Assembly (NCBI GenBank): GCA_035772405.1 | Contig: JAYKKM010000070.1 | Location: 1,149,001 to 1,213,000, forward strand | Source of the DNA: Chrysogorgia sp. JL179-B06 | Lineage: Eukaryota; Cnidaria; Anthozoa; Scleralcyonacea; Chrysogorgiidae | Length of the DNA: 64,000 nucleotides | Direction: 5' to 3' | Part shown: positions 34,608 through 46,236 of the stretch, piece after piece | Position numbering within the stretch: position 1 is the stretch's first letter | How the letters are laid out: every line of letters begins with the position of its first letter | Program-made: the position numbers and the translations under genes | The notes under the pieces: generated by a model | Seen by the model: only the letters and a program-made list of their open reading frames with translations | Database searches by the model: none | Told to the model about the DNA's origin: nothing

Positions 34608-35694
34608 TGTACATTGCTCTTTCTAAAGTAGACCAACATTGCAAGCGGGTATACGACCGGGAAAACGTGTGTTTTTATTGTAATAACCAATTTGGAGATG
34701 GTGGAAGCTTTGTGGTTCAAAAAAAAATCTAAGGAATTAAAAAAAGCGATGGAGAAGATGCGATTACTTGGCAACTTCTTGCATAATCTGCAAGTATTGG
34801 AGGTAGGAGAAGGGGAGCTTAAAGTATGTCGGCGACCTTCATCGGAGGGAGAGACAAACCCAAGCCCAAGCGATTACTTGCCATGCAAGTATTGTCTTGG
34901 GTTTGTCCTCAAGCATGAACTATGGAGGCACGTGAAAACGTGCCAGTTTAGGGAGTCAACGCAAAGTGACGCAGAGAACAGAAAGCTGCATTACGAAGGT
35001 GGGTTACTTCACGCGGCCAACAAATATCCAGCTGGCAGCAGTGAGGAGCTGTCGAAGCACGTGTTACAAGTTATGTCGCACGACAACATAACGTTGGTCG
35101 CGAGAAGTGACCCAATCATCTTGATGTATGGAAGTACAATTTTGGAAAAGGTCGGATTGGGCAAGGAAGTGTACGTGTCGCAGAAAATGAGGGAGATAGC
35201 CAGGCTTATCATCCAGGCTAGAAAAGTGTTGGGAAGGCAAGTCAATATGAAAGATCTTCTGGCGCCAGACCAATTTGACCTGGTTGTCGCCACTGTCAAA
35301 AAACTGTGCGGCTTCAAAGACTACCAATTTGCCAAACCTTCGACCGCACAAAGACTTGGGTATGCCCTAAAAAAGGTAGCTCATGTTGTTCGTGGGGATG
35401 CTATTAAGAAGCGAGAGTATGAGGTGAAGAGAGATGTCGATGAGTATCTTGAACTCCACGAAACTCAGTGGAGTGACAAGATATCATCACATGCACTCAA
35501 CACGCTCTCGTTTCGAAAGCATAACAAACCGGAGTGGCTACCTTTAACGGAGGACTTAGTCAAGTTATACAAATTCCAAATGGAAAAACTGGAAGAAAGT
35601 TATTGGAGATTGTGGGGGATGGATACACCGGAAAACTGGCGAGAACTTGCGGAAATATGTTTGTCGCGCATGATTGTGTTCAACAAAAGACGAG
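34608..35694 (+). pseudogene. Zinc-finger exon of recombinase gene, unit 1 (frameshifted)
   Basis: Same exon as 51724-52854 in unit 2 but 44 bp shorter. Sequence between two copies of GGAGATG is lost, which removes the His pair of the first zinc finger and shifts the frame. After the lesion the frame is open to the splice donor CGAG|GTAAGC. The intron that follows holds the 9.6-kb IS3EU-like insertion; the next exon is at 46823-46940. Confidence 0.8.
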
Positions 35695-35902
35695 GTAAGC
35701 TAAAATAGTCTGTGTATAGTATTGTTGAGACTGTTCACTGTAGAGTACACGCACTATGTATTTGAAGCCGTTGTAGATCAAGCATACTAAAATCGCTCCG
35801 AATGTATTTAACAAAATCCACAAACACCTAAAAGTGTTTAGGAACATTTAAATTTCCATATAAATAAATAGCTAGTACTAGGATTTTTCTTTAATAAACT
35901 CT

Positions 35903-35908
35903 AGCCTG
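35903..35908. repeat. Target site duplication, left
   Basis: AGCCTG directly flanks the IS3EU-like element here and at 45497-45502. The empty site in units 2 and 3 has one copy. Confidence 0.92.
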
Positions 35909-35989
35909 TATGGGGTGCCGTTTGTGCATTTATTATTTACCTAAGAAATACGTTAATTTTTTAATGATTTAAATATAATGTGCTGTATC

Positions 35990-36340
35990 CTAGATTATAT
36001 GTTAAATAATCCTTTTTTCGATTTGGATTATTTGTTAAATAATCCTTTTTCAATTTGGATTGTTTGTTAAATAATCCTTTTACGATTTGGATTGTTTGCT
36101 AAATAATCTTTTTTCGAATTGGATTATTTGTTAAATAATCCTTTTTCAATTTGGATTATTTGTTAAATAATCCTTTTACAATTTGGATTATTTGTTAAAT
36201 AATCCTTTTTCGAATTGGATTATTTGTTAAATAATCCCTTTTCAATTCGGATTATTTGTTAAATAATCCATTTTCCGTTTTCGATTATTTGCTAAATAAT
36301 CCTTTTTTGAATTTGGATTATTTAGTGTTAAATAATGTTC
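35990..36340. repeat. Subterminal palindromic array 1 (left)
   Basis: About ten units of roughly 32 bp. Each centres on a perfect GGATTATTT/AAATAATCC palindrome and is separated by TTTT-rich linkers with small variation. These are candidate transposase-binding sites. The right-end counterpart is 45085-45410. Confidence 0.85.
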
Positions 36341-36532
36341 GTAAGATTTTTAGATTATTTAAAATAATGTTCGTAAGATTTTTACATTATTTAAAATAAT
36401 GTTCGTAAGATTTTTACATTATTTAAAATAATGTTCGTAAGATTTTTACATTATTTAAAATAATGTTCGTAAGAGTTTTGCATTATTTAAAATAATGTTC
36501 GTAAGATTTTTACATTATTTAAAATAATGCTA
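36341..36532. repeat. Subterminal palindromic array 2 (left)
   Basis: Five to six units of about 33 bp. Each has ATTATTTAAAATAATG followed by TTCGTAAGATTTTTAC. The counterpart is 44908-45080. Copy number differs between the ends, which explains the unequal TIR lengths. Confidence 0.85.
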
Positions 36533-36581
36533 CTGGTCAGCGGATTTACTCTCAAGGCGGGAAACGAAGTGGAATTGCAAG

Positions 36582-39123
36582 ATGGCGAACGTAAACGAAG
36601 CGCTCACTCTACTGGATTCCCTGAGGTCCGTGATTGTTACTCGTGGTCAAGAGGTAAGAAAAATACTGAGAATGATACCCCATAATTCTAAGATTTTCTT
36701 CGTTGATCGGAGAAGTTGACACGTTTGCTGTCGTATTTCACTTTCAGGATCCTTCAGCGTCGCCTTCGAGTACGTCGAATGCAACTACTATTATTAGTCA
36801 ACCAAGTATTACTATTAGTCAACACCTGGCAGATGCTTCCAATTTACAAGCGCCATTGAGGTAAAAATGCATATCGATATGTTTATGTGTAATTGAAGGC
36901 AAAGTATCCATAGGCGTACGAGACGGGGGTGCAACTGTACCAATTTCTCGCAAATTCGGGCAAATTTAAGGGAAACGTGGAAAATTATAAAATTCATGAA
37001 ACAGTTACTTAGAATTCGGGCAAAACTTGGTTTGCCCCCCAAAAATTGTTGTGCTGTATGCGTATGAAGGTATCAGTATGTATCAATGTCACAAATCCAG
37101 GTGTGCCCACCCACATGAAAACAATACTTGCCCGGAGATGGGTGGGGGTGTTTACATGGATGTAAAGTTGTCCCCCCGAGACAAGTGTGAAATTCCCCAT
37201 GTAAACACTCACTGTCGAGGCTAAATAAACCAGCATATAGCCTGGGGGTAGGGTGACCCTCCTATCAGGGACTTTCTTCCATATAAACACCCCCTAAGTG
37301 ATGTTGTTTTTGCATTGTCAACTGCCTTTGATATTGTGTGGTTGGTCCCAAAAATGTCCAGAGGTCTGCTCAGGGCATGCTTCAATTTGACTGATACATA
37401 ACTGAGTTTTCAGTGAGAACTGAAAAAGTTTCAATGTCTGGTTTGTATTTTGGGGACACATGTACAGTGCCTGCACGTAGCTTATGTAGGTGCACAAAGC
37501 TTAATAGAAATCAAATCATGTTTACATAGGAAAAGTCTCCAATAGGTTATTTTCAATACTCTAGTAATAGAAAATAGGCCATTCCTTTTGTAAATTAAAG
37601 AAAGTTGAAACTGACCAATTTTATTTGAAGATCAAAAATTCTAAAATATCTATCATGTTAACTGTTTAACATGCTAAATACTTTAAGAAATTTTGATATA
37701 GAAAGGCTGAAAATAATACCAACTGATCCATGCATTCTATTACTGAAATTGTTACACTATATTTGCATCTCAAAAAGCACCTACATAGGTGCCTGATAAC
37801 CTCTTCCACAGGCATTCCGCATACACGAGTCAGCATTGCGCGAGGGGCTGGGGAGTGCCTGCAATACCACTTTATTCTTATTAATTTTGTCAGCTTATCT
37901 AGTAGCTTTTCACAGTAGCAGTAGTGTACATCAGCTTTCGAGAAATTTATCTTTAAGTTTGCCCATTTTGTTTCTTTTATAGAGAACCTGGTAGACCCCA
38001 AAAAGTTATACCTAAAGAACCACTACAGAATTTGCTTAAGTTAAAAATACCAATAACAGATATTGCCATGCAGTATGGGGTGTCAAGGCATGTGCTATAC
38101 AATACCATCAGGCAACATGTCATTGATTACAAAAGATTCACAAATCATTCAACACATGATATTGAAAGTGTTGTGCGTTCAATCTCTGAAGCCCATCCAA
38201 ATTCAGGAGAGGTGATGATCCAAGGACACCTGGAGACAAGAGGTGTGCATGTTCAACGACACAAAATTAGAAGAGCCATACATTCTGTTGACCCGGAAGG
38301 TGTTCAGAAAAGGAAGCAGACCCCTATCAAACGAAGGGTTTATTCTGTCCCATCTCCAAATTTCTTGTGGCATGTTGACGGGAATCACAAGCTTGTGAGG
38401 TGGAGACTTGTGGTACATCATGGGATTGATGGTTATAGCCGACTCGTGGTTTTTGCTTGTTGTTCACCCAATAATAGAGCAAGTACTGTATATTCGTTGT
38501 ACTCTGATGCAATTGGTAAGTATGGAAGACCACTTCATGTCAGAACTGACCACGGTGGTGAAAACGTTGACATTTGGGAGGACATGAATACCGCCAGGGG
38601 AGAAGAAACGAGACCAGTCCTAGTTGGAAAATCTGTCCATAACCAACGAATTGAACGGCACAACAGGGCACTAAATGAGCAAGTGATTGCTATTTACAAG
38701 GATGAATTCTATAAGCTGGAAAGTGATGGTGTGCTGGATGTAGATAATGACATTGACATTTTTTGTCTTCATCATGTGTATCTACCACGCATAAATAAGA
38801 CCATTTCTGAATTCGTGGCAGCTCACAACAACCATAAATTGTCAACGGAACGTTACAATACCCCTGCCCAGATATTTTGGTGCAACCAACACCTTACTGG
38901 TGTGTACGAGTGTGCAATTCCTCATGTTGCACACACAGTAAATGTGAGTAATTTAGTGATGGCAGACTTACCACACGTAGTTGTTCCAGACACCCCAAAT
39001 CCTCTTGTGGAGTCTACTTTTGCCGAGCTTCAAAGGCTAGTTAACCCTTTGTCACAAGTTCCTGGTCCGGAGTTGTATCGCCTAGTAGTTGAATTTGTGG
39101 GTAGGCAAATGCTGAGACAATGA
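36582..39123 (+). CDS. IS3EU-like DDE transposase (3 exons)
   Basis: Exons 36582-36653, 36748-36860 and 37983-39123 join in frame (GAG|GTAAGA, TTTCAG|GAT, TTGAG|GTAAAA, TTATAG|AGA) to give 441 residues. Exon 1 (MANVNEALTLLDSLRSVIV) is shared with the HECT gene through the TIR. Residues 75-105 form a helix-turn-helix (IPITDIAMQYGVSRHVLY). The integrase-type core has D194 in LWHVDGNHK, D251 in VRTDHGGEN and E286 in NQRIERHNR; the last two are 34 residues apart, close to the DD35E of IS3. It should excise and integrate the element in the nucleus using the TIRs. Splice choices are inferred, but every phase fits and there is no stop. Confidence 0.85.
36861..37982 (+). other. Transposase intron 2
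   Basis: Between two good splice sites. Near 37100-37220 is a small inverted pair around GTTTACATGG and CCATGTAAAC, with a G-rich TIR-like edge, probably a nested MITE. Nothing codes. Confidence 0.5.
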
Positions 39124-39521
39124 ATCGAGCATTATATCACTGTTCTAACATTACATGTACTGTGTAAGTCTGATTTTCAACCAAGCATATACAGCATACT
39201 GTTACCAAGGAGGTGAATAGGAAGAGCCTCTGCACATTGATTTGGTTCAGATTTTGAACGTCACTTGTGATTGTAATTTTTGGAATTGTATAAAAGTACT
39301 ACATACCGTACCTGTGAAAAGAAATTTTGGGTGCCACATAATGTCAAATGCAACAATTAGGTATAACAGTGAGTTGCTGTCAGGGTCCAAGGACAATTTT
39401 ATTCACTTTCGATTAATGAAAAATCATGTCAAGTGCGTCTGAACCCTCCAGGGCTGTAAAGGCATGCAGTAACAAAAATTACAACAATTTCAACAGTGCT
39501 CCCAATGCAAACATTGCAAAA

Positions 39522-39708
39522 TAATAGACCTCCTTAGCTTCTATGTAAATTGCCCATTTCAGATCACATGATGTCACAGCCTGGTGAATTGTTCCAATAA
39601 AATATTTCTAGTCTGATATACATCGAAGCATGATTAAAATAACAAAGAATAATTCTCAAGGGTTAATGTCATGTGATCTGAAATGGGCAATTTACATACA
39701 GGTCTATT
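39522..39708. repeat. Palindromic element between the convergent genes
   Basis: AATAGACC, then ATGTAAATTGCCCATTTCAG and ATCACATGA, at the left are inverted at the right (39666-39708), with a spacer of about 85 bp. It lies 400 bp after the transposase stop and 50 bp before the HECT stop. It may be a MITE, or act as a two-way 3'-end structure. Confidence 0.65.
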
Positions 39709-39757
39709 GAGAACAGTCTTGACGGCAGTCAATCTACAAGTTACATATTAGAACAGA

Positions 39758-42700
39758 TTAAGCCATCCCAAAGCAAGGGGAGTTGATAATACCATCATCC
39801 ATGTATTCCTTAAATGTGTCATAAGGGATATCAGTATTGCACTGATGCAATGGGAGATACAGCCTGTTTAGGCAAGTGTTGGCTTTTGGTCTGACATCAT
39901 CCCAGAAGTCAATGCTAGGCATAATATCAAAACCCAGAGGTGGCACTTGATTTGCACCAGTTGCAAAAATGAGGACATGTGTCATTGTTGCCTTTGCTGT
40001 TCCATCTGTACATAAATAGAGAACATATATACTGTAGGTTAGCAGCATAATGGAATTAGTTTAAAAAAAACATGTGTGCATTTCCCCCAAAAAATATCAG
40101 GTTGGTCTGTCATAACATTAAATACAATATCAGTTAAACTGGGATACATGTACCAGTAATTTAGAACTCTAAAAACTTTGTTATAATATATTATACAGTA
40201 TACTCTATGTTACCATATTTATTGGCATACCACATTGTTTATTGAAGGTGGTGATTGGTGAGAAAATTGACCCCTGCTCCCCCTTGCAGAAATTTTAAGG
40301 ACCCCGACCCCTTACTGTAGTACTTTTTTCAATTGTGGTTATTCTATTAAACAAATGTCAGTCCGTTTTAATGAGGCATGCTGTAATCTTTGCAGTCTAC
40401 ATGTACAGTATTAGTAATAGCCAAAAGTGAATCGAAACACATTTATTTAGCTTACTTTGACAATCCAGAAGGTAATCACGCCAGTGCATGATTACTTGTT
40501 CTTGATGATCTCTTGCAGAAGTTCCCTGGTCAGAATATTTCACTTGAAACAGTTCCTCCAAAACACTTGGTGTCAGAGGATCCTCTCTGTGGCAGAAAAG
40601 GTTTGCAAATGCTTTTGGATGTTGTGTGATTAATTCAAGAATACCAAGCATTTTCAGCCCCTCTTTCATCTGTTCCAAGGCACTTCTTGGGCGGTCCAAC
40701 ACATGGTAGCGACATACTTCACCTATCAATGATGACTTCTGTTCAAACCTTGGTACAGCTTGAAATCCAGACTGAAAAATCTTTTCAGTAATCTGGTCAT
40801 CATTCAGCAGTTCTTCAAAAGCTTCTTTGTTGGTGCAATTGCTAATCTGTAAAAGTGCAAGTCAAAGTTCATTAATTCCTTTAAAATAGAGAACCAGACA
40901 GAAGATCTGATTCAAGTCTTTATCATTATAAAGAAATTTTACCCAAAGCTTGTGAAACAAGGGTTTTCAAAGACTTCACCTTGGTTAATATAACACAGTA
41001 CCATACAGCATTTCCTCTGTAAACCCCCATGGAGAAGGGGGGGGCTAAGTATTGTAGAAGGGGGCTTAATAAAGGAAATAATGGTATTTATATTACACAT
41101 TACCAATCTCGCACCTTTGCTAGTACATCTTGTACTTGACAATCTACAACATCTGTAATTTGTGGATGAGAGCATTCCTCCCCATAAACAAAAAAAGTGT
41201 ACACTGCTTCTGACATGCAGTTGCCCACTCCTCCACCATTACATAAAGACACAGCCAGGAATTTTCCACAATTTCTGTACATATCCTTCGCACGTGCTGC
41301 AAAAGAAGCAATTTAATTACTTTATTGGTGGCAATTAATTAGACAATGAAGCAATTAATACTGTATGTTCAAACTACATGTACTGTACATCTGGTTACTA
41401 TTGGAGTTACAAAATTACAGTCGAAAGTATACTTCTTCAGTTTATTCCACAATAACTATTTAACTAAGTGCCCCATGAAATGAAAAAATCAACCATCTAA
41501 AATCTGTATCCTTTGAATGTAGGTTCTTGATAAAGAATTCATTTAAAATTTTTGCTCATACAGTATGTAACTGTTGTCTAGATTAGTGCTGGTTCGATAC
41601 TCGATATTATCGAAAAATTCGATACTTGGCTTTGTCCATACCGATACTTTGAGTTTTTGACGTTTTCGATAATATCAAATGTTGATACTCGATACATTCA
41701 ATACTTGATTAGTGGGACGTACTGGAAACATTATCACTGATAGGCGTATTTGTTTAAAACCCGAAAAAGTAAATCAGCTGATATTCTTACAGAGGAACCT
41801 TACCGTAGTTCTTGAGTCGACAAAACCTGCCAAACAGTAACAGTTCTTTAAACTGGAACATGAACTTTGTATTGTTATTTGAAGTAATATTGTACATTTT
41901 CACAAAATGCATTTTTTGTTGTTTTAGCTGTAACCCTGTTAAATTTTCGTTAATAAACTCGGCAATGTTTGGCTATTGTATGGAGCCTGATTAATGCCAT
42001 TCAAATTTTGCGTTCTAATTCCCTTTTCTCAACTTTTTTCTCGACTATTTCCTGTCGAGAATCTGGTTCAGAATGCAAGATTATGTCTTACCCACGACTG
42101 GCAAAAGTTTGCTGTTAAATCCCCCAACACTGAGATGTGCTAAGATGCCATGGGTGGGGGATAGGGACAAAAATGGAAAAAATGGAAATTCATTTTTTCA
42201 TTTCATAGGCACTTTAAGAATAATTTTGTTACAGCAAACCTTGTGAATTCAGCAAGAGCACTTTATTGTGATCTGGACCACCAAATAGACCATGCTTATT
42301 GTACATTTCATACAAAGCAATTCTGAGGAATTCTCTTGTTGGTCCTCCAGCATCGACAGCTCCCTCACTAACACCAGTGTCATCAGCAAATTTAATGCTC
42401 AAGCCATGACTTGGGATAAAAGTTGATCGGTTGATCTTCTTCATTCCATCAGTGAAAGCATAGCTCCTCCTGATATTTAATAAATTCTTGGGAGTAATGC
42501 TATCATCAGCATTATCCATTAATGATGATATATGTCGCTGCAATATTTGTTTATAGTCGTCAGATTTGGAAGCAGAATCACTGTTAACAAAGTATAAATT
42601 ACACTACATTAACATCATGAGTTAAGTATTACCCTGAGTTTACAAGTCTTGCATGTTTGTGAGAAGCATTCACCCACAGCTCGGTGTTAAATATTCAAAA

Positions 42701-44855
42701 AAGAATAGCAAATTTTGCCCGAGTTCTCTGCACATGAACACATGAATGACCATTAAAGTGAAAAAAGTCATATGGCGTACCTAGCGTAACATCTTACAAA
42801 ATAGCATAACATCTTACAACATACTGACAGTCTGCATGTAACATCTTACAATGTAGTGTAATGTCTGACAACGTAGTGCAACATTTTACAACGTAGTGTA
42901 ACGTCTTTCAACATAGGGTACAGTACAGTATAATACCGTATATAAAATGAAGTTATTGGGCAAATGGTAAATTTTGAGCATTGGCCTGTTAATCCCAATG
43001 ACATTGGAATATTATGTTCAGTAAAAACTTAAATATGCCAGATTAATACTCACCTTGCACTTAGTTCAAGGACCCGTTGCATTTGCATATCTTCATCATC
43101 AAAATTATCATTTTCAACTAGAATTTCTGCATATGAACTAAAAACATAAGGAAATATTTAGTTTATTACAGTACCGAATCAGAACATAGAAATTGAATTT
43201 CAACAGAGGCTTCCTGCACCATCCAACTGGCAAAAAGCAGGGAGAATATGGACATGAGATTGCTAGTGTGGGTTCCCCCCACCCCACCACAATTTCTGCC
43301 ACTGCAGCTCAATGTCGTACCACAACTATATTACCGGAAATAATCCTCAGTTCCCAAGGCTCCTGAACCAGCATGTGTATCTGCCTTCAAGTAAGTATTA
43401 TCTTTCACACCAAGTCTCTGTTTCAGACTAGGTAAATTGTCATTGTCCACATCATCTCCCTAAATGGAAAATCACAAAATACCACATTAATTTTGTAAAA
43501 AAGATTCCTACAGTATCTGTCCCAAAACTTCTCAATTCTACTTTCAACACTGCTACTCCCATACCCACCTCCAAAATTGTTTGACAAACATCAATATTTC
43601 TTAACCCTTTAAAACACGAGTGGCCGGCCAATTTATAACTCAAGTGGCCGGAATTCCAGCCAGCACACCCTTTCATTTATAGGTATTAGAAAGCATAATC
43701 CCAGGTGATTGGTATTCAAGGGGCGGGGCTATTATAGTTTGATAATTTTAGTCCATTTTGGGGGTAGGGGTTGCAGATAAATCCTCATTTTCGTGGCAGT
43801 TTATGGTTAAGAAATTATCGAAAAAATGGTGGTGGTTATGGTGTAAGGAGAAAAAATGATGTGGTTTGCGGAAAGTTTGACCCCCTATAGCCCCCTTTAA
43901 GGGGTTAATAATATAATTTGTAGTGATGGAATTTATATCCAACCTCATAAATGTATATTTTCATTGTTCTTTTCTTTATTTCCCTAATTATTAAATTGCT
44001 AAACTCATATGCTGACCTACCGATGAATCGGAGTCCACTTGTGTGATATTTTCTAAATCTATACAATTTGCATTGATTTCCTTCTTTACTAGGGGAATAC
44101 TTGACTCTATGTAAAGACCTCCTTGTCCAGCCATGGCAGCCACAGTTGCTCCAGTCCACTTAAATGAGGCTGATACTTTAGGGTATGCAAGTTTTTTCAG
44201 ACCTGCTACGTTAGACAAATATCGAAATGGAAGTCGTTCGCCATCCACCAAACCAAAGACCGTCCCAAATAAACTCGTAACTTCTTCAATAATTCGTCCG
44301 TTTGACCATGATGACCATAGCACTATTTTACCAGCGAGACACAACTCAACAAGTCTCCCCCTCGCTTTACCTCGCGGAATGGGTATTGTATTACCAATCC
44401 AATCAACTGGAGGGATGCACAATACATTCTTGGTGAAACTTTTATCACGCCCAATAGTTCCAGAGACTTTCCTTCTTTTAGCACCTGGCTTTGTTGATGC
44501 AACTGATCTTGAAGTGGACGGTTGAGCAGTAAGAAATTGCCTGAAAGCAGATGGAAGTACTACGGCAGGTTGTTGATTAGTTTCTGTTTTTTGACTAGCT
44601 GCAGGTTGTTGACTCGTTGAAACCTTTGACGTCGAAGGAACCTGAAAGTGAAATCATGACCAATCATGCATGTCGACAGAATATATACATAAATTACATT
44701 TAACGACAGCAAACGTGTCAACTTCTCCGATCAACGAAGAAAATCTTAGAATTATGGGGTATCATTCTCAGTATTTTTCTTACCTCTTGACCACGAGTAA
44801 CAATCACGGACCTCAGGGAATCCAGTAGAGTGAGCGCTTCGTTTACGTTCGCCAT
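39758..44855 (-). CDS. HECT-type E3 ubiquitin ligase of the transposon (8 exons)
   Basis: Exons on the minus strand: 44855-44784, 44641-44021, 43459-43335, 43137-43054, 42580-42240, 41296-41115, 40846-40456, 40005-39758. Phases all agree and give 687 residues without a stop. Residues 1-24 equal the transposase N-terminus (shared TIR exon). A Ser/Gln-rich linker is followed by an uncharacterised region (WSSWSNGRIIEEV). Next is a UIM-like helix near 285-300 (DDEDMQMQRVLELS) and then a HECT domain: VDAGGPTREFL near 377, and a C-lobe with the likely thioester Cys about residue 650 in KANTCLNRLYLP. That is 37 residues from the end, as in known HECT enzymes. Fourth exon donor and UIM are inferred. 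Its role in transposition is unknown; it might modify host factors or the transposase. Confidence 0.82.
42786..42918. repeat. Minisatellite in a HECT intron
   Basis: About six degenerate units of some 22 bases built on AACATCTTACAACGTAGTG, in the intron between exons 4 and 5. Confidence 0.65.
43603..43909. repeat. Possible MITE in a HECT intron
   Basis: TTAACCCTTTAAA at the left faces TTTAAGGGGTTAA at the right; the interior is unrelated and non-coding. Placed in the intron between exons 2 and 3. Confidence 0.4.
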
Positions 44856-45496
44856 CTTGCAATTCCACTTCGTTTCCCGCCTTGAGAGTAAATCCGCTGA
44901 CCAGTAGCATTATTTTAAATAATTTAAAAATTTTACGAACATTATTTTAAATAATGCAAAACTCTTACGAACATTATTTTAAATAATGTAAAAATCTTAC
45001 GAACATTATTTTAAATAATGTAAAAATCTTACGAACATTATTTTAAATAATGTAAAAATCTTACGAACATTATTTAACACTAAATAATCCAAATTCAAAA
45101 AAGGATTATTTAGCAAATAATCCAAAACGGAAAATGGATTATTTAACAAATAATCCAAATTGAAAAGGGATTATTTAACAAATAATCCAATTCGAAAAAG
45201 GATTATTTAACAAATAATCCAAATTGTAAAAGGATTATTTAACAAATAATCCAAATTGAAAAAGGATTATTTAACAAATAATCCAATTCGAAAAAGGATT
45301 ATTTAGCAAACAATCCAAATCGTAAAAGGATTATTTAACAAATAATCCAAATTGAAAAAGGATTATTTAACAAATAATCCAAATCGAAAAAAGGATTATT
45401 TAACATATAATCTAGGATACAGCACATTATATGTAAATCATTAAAAAATTAACGTATTTCTTAGGTAAATAATAAATGCACAAACGGCGCCCCATA
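44703..45496 (-). repeat. Right terminal inverted repeat
   Basis: Inverse of 35909-36734, with the same exon 1 and donor (44855-44784) and fewer subterminal units. Confidence 0.88.
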
Positions 45497-45502
45497 AGCC
45501 TG
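45497..45502. repeat. Target site duplication, right
   Basis: AGCCTG, paired with 35903-35908. Confidence 0.92.
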
Positions 45503-45902
45503 TTCGTTACAAAAATTCAAAAGCCGTTGGATTTAAATTGCTTTGCTATTTTCGGCTAAGTTTTAAAAACAATTTAACTGACCAGAGTTTCTTTACTTAA
45601 ATTGGGTTTTTACGTAAATTTTATATCGATGATCTAACCCTCATATACTAAACTTGAACTCAAATTTAATTATCTAATCCTTATCGATTATTGAATAGTT
45701 TATCGTCGTTCAATATTCAACGACCGGAATGCGATGTAAGATGTGAAGCTTGGTAGGCGCGGTTCCTAAGGATCTGTACATCTGTCCTCCAAAAGATCGT
45801 GACTAACAACCAATGAAAATAAATAATTTATATATTAATACCATTTCAATCAATTTTACTCATTCCTGATTGGGTAATGACATCAGTATTAAACTTAAAT
45901 TG

Positions 45903-45983
45903 TTTTACTAGGGGTATTTAAAAAAAATACCCCGGGGTATTTAAAAAAAATACCCCAAGTAAAAATAATACCCCTAGTAAAAA
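45903..45983. repeat. ATACCCC palindromic block, unit 1
   Basis: TTTTACTAGGGGTATTT, a central AATACCCCGGGGTATT palindrome, and AATACCCCTAGTAAAA form an 80-bp nested palindrome. It is repeated in units 2 (about 53499-53580) and 3 (about 61074-61156). Confidence 0.75.
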
Positions 45984-46131
45984 ATCACATCCAGGATGTT
46001 TGGATTTTAGTATATCAAACATCAGTGATCATCAGTTCTCCCGCTTCGTAGTAAAATTTAGGGGTATTTAGGAACGCGTAAAATTGATTGAAAATGTATT
46101 AAAAGGAAATAACACTTGTTCTCGAAGATTT

Positions 46132-46233
46132 AATGAAAAATCGCACTTGTGTTTGGCGAAATATTCATAATACCACTCGTGGTTCGCACTCGTGGTATTA
46201 TGAATATTTCGCCAAACACTCGTGCGATTTTTC

Positions 46234-46236
<3 letters not shown>
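46132..46236. repeat. 105-bp palindrome, unit 1
   Basis: AATGAAAAATCGCAC through CATAATACCAC is inverted as GTGGTATTATG through GTGCGATTTTTCATT. It lies just upstream of the TA run and retrozyme. Unit 3 has it at 61305-61410. In unit 2 (53729-53826) the last arm is cut and replaced by unrelated sequence. Confidence 0.8.

Larger units (their letters stand above)
35909..36734 (+). repeat. Left terminal inverted repeat
   Basis: Matches 44703-45496 inverted. Order from the tip: about 85 bp of unique terminus, an array of GGATTATTT-TTAAATAATCC palindromes, an array of AATAATGTTCGTAAGATTTT units, then 5' UTR, first exon and the start of intron 1. The similarity ends inside intron 1 at GCTGTCGT. 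Confidence 0.88.
35909..45496. mobile_element. IS3EU-like DNA transposon, apparently complete
   Basis: The 9588-bp element has termini TATGGGG...CCCCATA and a 6-bp AGCCTG target duplication, confirmed by empty sites in the sister units. The terminal inverted repeats are about 826 bp (left) and 794 bp (right) and contain two subterminal palindromic arrays, a promoter region and a shared first exon. Inside are two convergent spliced genes: a DDE transposase (plus) and a HECT ligase (minus). A 6-bp duplication and TAY ends are, as I recall, the definition of the IS3EU superfamily, and the transposase has an IS3-like D-D-E spacing. Both genes are open after splicing, so it is either recent or still competent. 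Confidence 0.85.

Noticed and set aside
35009..35351. Long minus-strand frames opposite the zinc-finger exon
   Set aside because: Antisense shadows of a well-supported exon; they persist in each unit because the exon does.
36341..36532. Regularly spaced repeats resembling a CRISPR array
   Set aside because: The spacers are not unique, the units are palindromic tandem copies inside a eukaryotic transposon TIR, and there are no cas genes.
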